Shown here piece by piece: positions 58,101 to 64,000 of a stretch of 64,000 nucleotides of DNA. The stretch spans positions 2,340,121 through 2,404,120 of the forward strand of contig NW_006498122.1 of NCBI RefSeq assembly GCF_000471905.2, given 5' to 3'. Both the position numbers and the translations under genes were made by a program. The notes beneath the pieces were generated by a model. That model saw nothing but the letters and a program-made list of their open reading frames with translations. It was not told where the DNA came from and made no database searches. The DNA is from Amborella trichopoda. Taxonomy: Eukaryota > Streptophyta > Magnoliopsida > Amborellales > Amborellaceae. Numbering within the stretch: position 1 is the first letter of the stretch; every line of letters starts with the position of its first letter.

Positions 58101-59318
58101 CTGCATATTGGGTCCACAACATGAAACAATTTTCCATAAAATATCCCTTACCATTAAAAATAAAATAAAATAAAATACTTTTGATGTACAACATGCACCC
58201 ATGAGAGCACAAGATCTACTTACCCCCTCAAGCAAAATAACTGGTGAGCAGGATTTTTCCCGTAAGAAATATTGGGATATTCTCTATAACCACCATACTT
58301 ACCGTCCAAATTAACGGGATGGAATCTAAAATCACTACATGAGTATTCTCAAAAAACAAAATTTGGATTTGAGTCTCTAAACATTTAGATATGACTGCTA
58401 AAAACTTCATGTTCAATCTCTTAGCACACTTATTTTTTAGGAAAAGAGCCGGGGTTTAATTGGTTAGCACTTGACGATTTGCAACGCTACATCCTACGCT
58501 CAATTACAGATCGACCGTCTCCCTATTGACTCACCCAAAAAAAAAAACACTTATTTTTTAGGCACATATAAAGTGTAGGTATTATAAAAATGTGCAGCTT
58601 GGGACATCAACACCATTATTTTGTTCTGTTTTTTGTCTTTTCTATTGAGTTTATCTCTACCAAACTTCTATTTATTTGGTCATTAGCTACCAACAAATTG
58701 AAAAGAGGGAGAGGAAGGTGATGGGGAGCAAGAGAGCAACGGTGGCTTGCCTTCCCTTCAACAACTCACTCTATATTTCCACTTGAGAAATAGTAGGTAG
58801 ATCAATACAATTCATGATTTTAACCCACCCTCCCTCCTATAAAATTCATTTCTTAGTTTTACAAAAAAACATGTCTGTTATGTGAAGGCAAAGTGTTTGA
58901 TCCTTTATGGTGCGTTTGACACGTGAAGTTTTTGAGATATCGTATGGAATCTCCATTTTCAAACCTTATATCCACTATTCATTTTATATAGACAGTCGAT
59001 CTGTCAAGGGACATAGTCTGAAACTTGCATCCTCTTATACAAAATAACTGGACCCTTCTAAGAAAGACTTTGCAGACATCGTAACATCCCTAAAATATAT
59101 AAAAGAAATGAAAAATATAATAATATTTTTTGCTTGTGGTACAAGATGATCGTAATTATCTTAAACTGTTTGGTGTGTACTTGACTAATGCTTAGAGTTA
59201 GAGAAATATTTTCTTAGAATTATTGCATAAAATAATTTATAGGCAATTTCACATTTTACGGCTTTTGGGTTGCCAAGAAAACAAAAGTGCTCAAATAAGA
59301 ACACCATGTTCCATTTGA
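58101..59318. other. Intergenic DNA, nothing recognised
   Basis: AT-rich, with no supported gene or classified repeat. Confidence 0.4.
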
Positions 59319-60043
59319 CTAGGGGTGGCAATGGAACCGGCCCCAATTCGGGACTTGAGGTGTAGACCCAATATGGATCCGTGCATAAATCAAAAAATTG
59401 GATCGGGTCTGGATCCAAATATTGGACCTGAACACTATTCGGGTCTAGGTTTGGGTCCATTTATATTTTTCGGGTCCCAATATATGAAATATATTCAAAT
59501 ATAGTTAACTACATAGATATTTTAATTTTGGGAAAAGTTTATATGGAGCCGAGGCTCTAAACAATCAATTTTGAGCCTACTTCAAAAATTTCACTAGAAG
59601 AGGTTGTTTTGATGCTTAAATATCTTCAAATTGATCATCTCGACATCATGATGCATGGACATGATAAAAAAATGAATTTCAAGTTTTGGAAATAGTGTAT
59701 TTTGTAATGCAATTTTTGGACTGTCAATTTTAAAGATTTGAAAGTCTCTCTACACTATTTTTGAAGCTTTAAATTTTATAAATAAATATGAAAATATATT
59801 TTAAAGCTATCACAAAGATTTTCAATAATAAAACCACATTTCTCGATACCATTATAAGGTAGGCTCTAATTTGATTGTTTAGAGCCTAGGCTCTATACAA
59901 ACCGCACCCTTTAATTTTTGGGTCGGATTCGTATCTCATAATATATTTTTGCGTCTGACTCTTGATCCCTTGAATGCGGGTCAGAGTCCCATATCATATT
60001 TTCGGGTCTCGGTGGACCCGGACCCAATCGTTGCCATCCCTAT
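59319..60043. mobile_element. hAT-type MITE, TAGGGGTGGCAA family (copy 4), carrying a nested MITE
   Basis: Starts TAGGGGTGGCAATGGAACCG and ends CGTTGCCATCCCTA. Flanks CCATTTGA and CCATTTCC match at 6 of 8 positions. The interior (GGGTCTGGATCC, AATATATGAAATATATTCAA) aligns with the copy at 25567 apart from the 380-bp insertion at 59530. Confidence 0.72.
59530..59909. mobile_element. Mutator-like MITE (380 bp) with perfect 9-bp target duplication
   Basis: The left end is GGGAAAAGTTTATATGGAGC and the reverse complement of the right end is GGGTGCGGTTTGTATAGAGC; both continue with AGGCTCTAAACAATCAA. The flanks are TTTAATTTT at 59521-59529 and 59910-59918, identical. Non-coding, about 40-bp inverted ends. 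The family also includes 28712-29090. Confidence 0.88.
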
Positions 60044-60182
60044 CCATTTCCAAGGTGAAAAGGGCAATCTCGTAATTTAAAAATTTATGCAGAGTGTTCA
60101 TGTGGACCTCTTCCAATATTTGGGGAGAGCAATATTGTAAGTTCTAAAATACTTAGGGGCATTTTAGTAATTTAATACCCAT

Positions 60183-60190
60183 TATATTTT
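60183..60190 (+). promoter_or_regulatory. Possible TATA box of the NPH3-family gene
   Basis: TATATTTT about 106 bp upstream of the ATG at 60289, before an A-rich purine leader. Plausible by position only. Confidence 0.3.
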
Positions 60191-60288
60191 TGGAGCTCAC
60201 TGTTCTTTTCCCACTCCCACTGCCTCCTTATTTCAAAGAAGTGAAAAAAACTGAGGAAAAAAAAAAAGAAAAAAAAAAAGGAGAAAAA

Positions 60289-63287
60289 ATGGTGTCTGAA
60301 AGCGCTCTCGCGTCTCTGAGACGTTCTTTGCCACCTTCCTTTGCGATTTCAACAAGCAAAAGGCAAGCGAGAAAACCCATCTTCTTATTTTTTTTTCAAA
60401 ATTCTTCATTTTTTTTTCAAATGTTTTTTATTTTTATTTATACTTTCAGGTGTTTAGAAGCTTACTACTCCATGTATTTGGTCATTATTTGATTCTATTG
60501 AAACCCATATTCTTCTTTTTGCAAAATTTTCGTTTTTCATTATTTTCCATTTTTATTTGAATTTTTAAGTTTTTATATAAGCTCACCATTCCATTTTTAT
60601 GGTCATTGATTGATTTTCATGTGACTGTTGATGTGTTATTCATGCGATGCTGTATCTGGGTTTCTTACCGGTTTGAGATAGTTGGAATCTCACATTATTA
60701 GTTCGGAAGAAGAAGTGGTTTTGTTTGAATCTTTTTTTTTTTTTGGCTTTTTGTTTACTGTGACTATACTTTTTGCTTTGGTTTTTTGTTTGTGATAGGG
60801 AGAGGGAGAGGGAGAGAGAGAGAGGAGATTTGCATGAAAATTTGTATAATAATAATTAAAAGAAGAGAACAAATGATATGTGTCTTATATGGAACAACTA
60901 GGAAATTCAGAGTGTTTCACAAAATAGAACATGAATTTATCACAATCTTAGAAATTGAATTTTGTGAAATTTGTCATAACTCTGTAATGGAACAATGGAT
61001 CATTACGCATGTTTTAGAGCCCATTGGATTTCACTTACAAAAAGTATTTTTAATAATTTTTTACAACCATAATGGTTCCTTTTTTGGGTAGTTAAAAGGT
61101 ACAAATCGAACTTGGGTCGCATTGTTGTAGTGTTGCAATCATCATCAACTTATGAATCGAGCTCAAACTCGATTTCTAAGAAGTGAGTGTTTGGATTGAA
61201 GATTACAGAGGCCATCTGCACAATTCGTGGAGATGCACTTGATCGATTTTGTTATTATTATACTTTGGTCTGGTACTTTGGATAGGATTGAGGTCTTACA
61301 GAGATCAACTGAGTTTTGTTGACAAATAAGAATGGGAAGGAGAGGAGGCAAAATTTGAAGATAGTTTTATTGTTTTTGAATCAATTTGTTTCGTGGGCCT
61401 TTTCAAAAGAATATTGAGAAGGGAAAGAGATCAATGTGTTTGAGACTTTTGAAAGATATGTTAAGTTATATACATAGATTGATGAGGCTTACTATCAGGC
61501 GACACCGACGAGCAATTCGGATGAGCTTTAATATGTATTTACTCATAAACCTTAACATGCCTATCATTTACTGTGTGTCAATGTGCGCATGCATGTGTGG
61601 GGTTGCAGGCATGCGTCTGTGTGTGTTGGGTCCACTTTCTCTCCATCACCTTCCATATTCTCTTATGGTGGTAATGGCCTAATAGATTACGAGGAAACCA
61701 TATTCCACTTTGCAATATACTTTGCCATACCATATGTGCCCATGCTTTTGTGTATATGTGTTTGCATATATGTGAGCACTTGGAATTTTTTTTTCATTGC
61801 TTTTGTATGAATATCATTCATTGAATGCAGAAAAAGAATGGTTTTCCTTTTTAAGGGCGTCGATTCCATGTATGCATTCATATATGTTCATGCTGAACAC
61901 CTTCTTTCTTTTGCACCTATCTGATTATTGATATGAATGTGTTTGACTCACCATATTTTGGTCCGGATTCAGGATATTTTCCGATGTCGCGGGAGACATA
62001 ATAATTGATGTTGATGGGCAACCCTTTGTATTGCATAAGGTGAGCTGAACTTGTTGTCTAAACACTTCCATTTTGAATGCCGCGTTTCTGTATAGTAGTT
62101 AAATTTATGGTTAAAAATTCCATTTATTTTCATTTTATCCTTTTATTGCGGACTTGTACATTGATTTTCCATATATAATCGTGTGATTAAATATAACAGT
62201 GGGAAGATCATTCAAGTAAATGGGAAAAACCAAACTTGAGGAGTATATTGCCCTGTTGGCTTCCTCTTGCACCTCCAAAAAATGATCATTGGTTAGATAT
62301 TTGAACTTATGGCATAATGATTTGCATACAGAGGAGCTAATACTTTCACTTGGAAATAGTCAATGGTATTTCTTTTGATGAATACAAGGATTTAATCTTT
62401 TCTATGATGTGTTTCGTGTGGATGGGATGGAATAATTAAGCACAAGAGTCAACCGTTCCTCTTTACTTAAAGGTTTGATGGTATACATGCATTGAAAGTG
62501 ACATGAGGGTTAACCCTGATAACCCATTTCGTTTGAGAAAGCTTTGATTGGTTGATTTGACTGGATGCGTTATATGTGTTTAATTTTTGCATTAGACAAA
62601 TGCATAATAACTGTGTTTGAATTTTGGATTATGGAGTGACTTCACACTTGTCTGGGCTGAAAAAGGAAAGATGTTGCTAGGACAGCTTTGGCATCTGCCT
62701 CTATGTAATCTGCTGCACAGATAGGCCAAGAAAACATCTTCATCAATCTTTGAAACTTATTCCTGGCTAATTCCTGTGCTCCAAGAGAAACAGGTTTGTC
62801 AATTATTCTCCACTACAGCCATCGTAAAGTCCCTCTTTGGAAGCCTCATTGCCTATCCCCCTAGAGTCTCCGTCTCATAAATTTATGTACCCTTACTTCT
62901 AAAACTCCCCACATGGATGATGTCCAAGAAACTAATCTCTACATGGTTTTTGTTTTTCTTTACTTTTAAGTAATATGATGGAACCGATTACAGTATACCA
63001 TATATGAAAGAAAAAATGGGATGCCATCTTTCCATGTGGGAAAATAGTTCGGTTCTTAGAGGAGTATGAACCATGGAAACGAGAGATGCCTATCAAAGAA
63101 GAAAGAAGAGAGGTGGGGAGGTCATATTGGGCCCCTAGTTTTTCATGCATCTTGGGCTTTAATTTGTGTTATCTCAAAATGGCTATTGGTCTTAAGGGCT
63201 ACTTCCTGTTTTTATCTAGACATATAATGTTTGGTAAGTAGCTTGTGGAAGAGCTGAATTCTTTTGTCAAATAGTGCATGTGTAACA

Positions 63288-63323
<36 letters not shown>

Positions 63324-64000
63324 TTCTCCCTGTTTCTCCCCACACACACATGTATACACAAACACACACATATATTTATATATCTTCCTATGCTCTTTCT
63401 TAGCAGTATGTTTATCATTTAAAGGAAAATCTTGTGCCCTCAGTTTCTGGAAATATTCCCTGCCAATCTTGTTGGGTATAGGGCCAAAATTTGAAACTTA
63501 GATAAGTTTTACCTGAACTCAGAAAGCATGCTTATTTTTCTAGAAATATAGAAAATGACTCTCTAAATTTCAATGAGTTTGTTCTTGTTCTTGGTTATGA
63601 ATGCCAACTTCTGGATGTACTGTCTTCTATTTTACGTTATCCGATTACTCTAAGAACAAACCCAAACTTTGGATTCTATGATGAGAGATGCAATCTTTGG
63701 TGGAGTTAAACTAAATCATGTCCAATGTATATCTGGGTTTTTTGATTTTATCTGATTCATGGTCTCTCCGGGCCCTATAGTTTCCTCTGGTTTCCCAGAG
63801 TGGTCGAATCCGCAAAATTTTGTCTGAGGTCAAAGACTCTGAGATATCCAAACTGGAACTTCCAAATTTTCCAGGAGGTTCCCACACGTTCGAGCTTGCT
63901 GTCAAATTTTGCTATGGAACGAATTTTGAGATCACTCCAACAAATGTGGCTCATATTAGGTGTGCTGCTGAATACCTTGAAATGACCGAAGACTATTCTG
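60289..64000 (+). CDS. BTB/POZ-NPH3 domain (NRL family) protein, 5' part, At3g08570/At3g08660-like
   Basis: Exons 60289-60362, 61973-62039 and 63781 to beyond the right edge. The visible protein starts MVSESALASLRRSLPPSF, then ISTSKRIFSDVAGDIIIDV, DGQPFVLHKFPLVSQSGR, LPNFPGGSHTFELAVKFCYG and IRCAAEYLEMTEDYS. This is the BTB/POZ half; the NPH3 domain should follow off window. NRL proteins act as adaptors, often with CUL3 ligases, in phototropin and auxin-related signalling at the plasma membrane; the role of this clade is not well known. Intron 1 appears to use a GC donor: exon 1 ends AAAAG and is followed by GCAAGC, and the join AG|G restores SKRIFSDV. No GT donor near there keeps the frame. 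Intron 2 is GT-AG, phase 0, in the usual place (LHK|FPL). The start is the first ATG of a short purine-rich leader. Confidence 0.88.
63291..63320. repeat. (TC)n microsatellite followed by CA repeats
   Basis: About 15 TC units in intron 2 of the NPH3-family gene, followed at 63341-63368 by short CA runs. Confidence 0.9.

Noticed and set aside
58440-58545. tRNA-like GGTTTAATTGGTTAGCAC sequence
   Set aside because: No convincing B box at the right distance and no cloverleaf; a chance match is likely.
60786-61091. 101-codon frame in intron 1 of the NPH3-family gene
   Set aside because: Starts in a GAGAGA tract, no domain; intronic.

Overview
The window reads as nuclear DNA of a flowering plant. 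It is AT-rich, has GT-AG introns of 0.1 to 5 kb, GA/CT-rich leaders, and dense small DNA transposons (hAT-like, Mutator-like) and LINE relics. One assembly gap lies at 55756-56420. The species cannot be fixed from sequence alone. No prokaryotic, plastid or CRISPR content was seen.

Four host genes are supported. (1) Minus strand, 18512 down past the left edge: a leucine-rich-repeat receptor kinase of the LRR-VIII-1 type, 18 exons in the window and 792 codons, ending inside the kinase activation segment. (2) Minus strand, 36070-35142: a complete three-exon mitochondrial p32/MAM33-family protein of 218 residues. (3) Minus strand, 51030 to about 41474: a GNAT acetyltransferase of the NSI/GNAT2 (plant SNAT) type, predicted for chloroplasts, eight or nine exons. 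(4) Plus strand, 60289 past the right edge: a BTB/POZ-NPH3 (NRL) protein whose first intron appears to use a GC donor. They look like independent single-gene transcription units (signalling, organelle and light/auxin-type adaptor roles) with no sign of a shared pathway or cluster.

Layout: 1-1187 is the last visible intron of gene 1 and carries two AT-flanked MITEs. 1188-18512 is gene 1; its largest intron (6084-11425) holds two L1 fragments in opposite orientation and a GC-rich hAT-like MITE. 18513-35141 is intergenic and transposon-rich: Mutator-like MITEs, hAT MITEs, RTE-type LINE 3' ends with (ATG)n tails, a minisatellite and an unclassified 2-kb block. 35142-36070 is gene 2. 36071-41473 is very AT-rich with tandem repeats and GA tracts. 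41474-51030 is gene 3 with two long introns. 51031-60288 is intergenic: hAT MITEs (one carrying a nested Mutator-like MITE), a 227-bp tandem repeat, an LTR-like block with a TATA box next to the gap. 60289-64000 is the start of gene 4.

The most informative signals beyond the genes are clean nested insertions with intact target-site duplications, which give a relative order of transposition, two copies of a short retroposon with 15 and 18 bp duplications, and the GC-AG intron. I found no convincing undescribed biological system.
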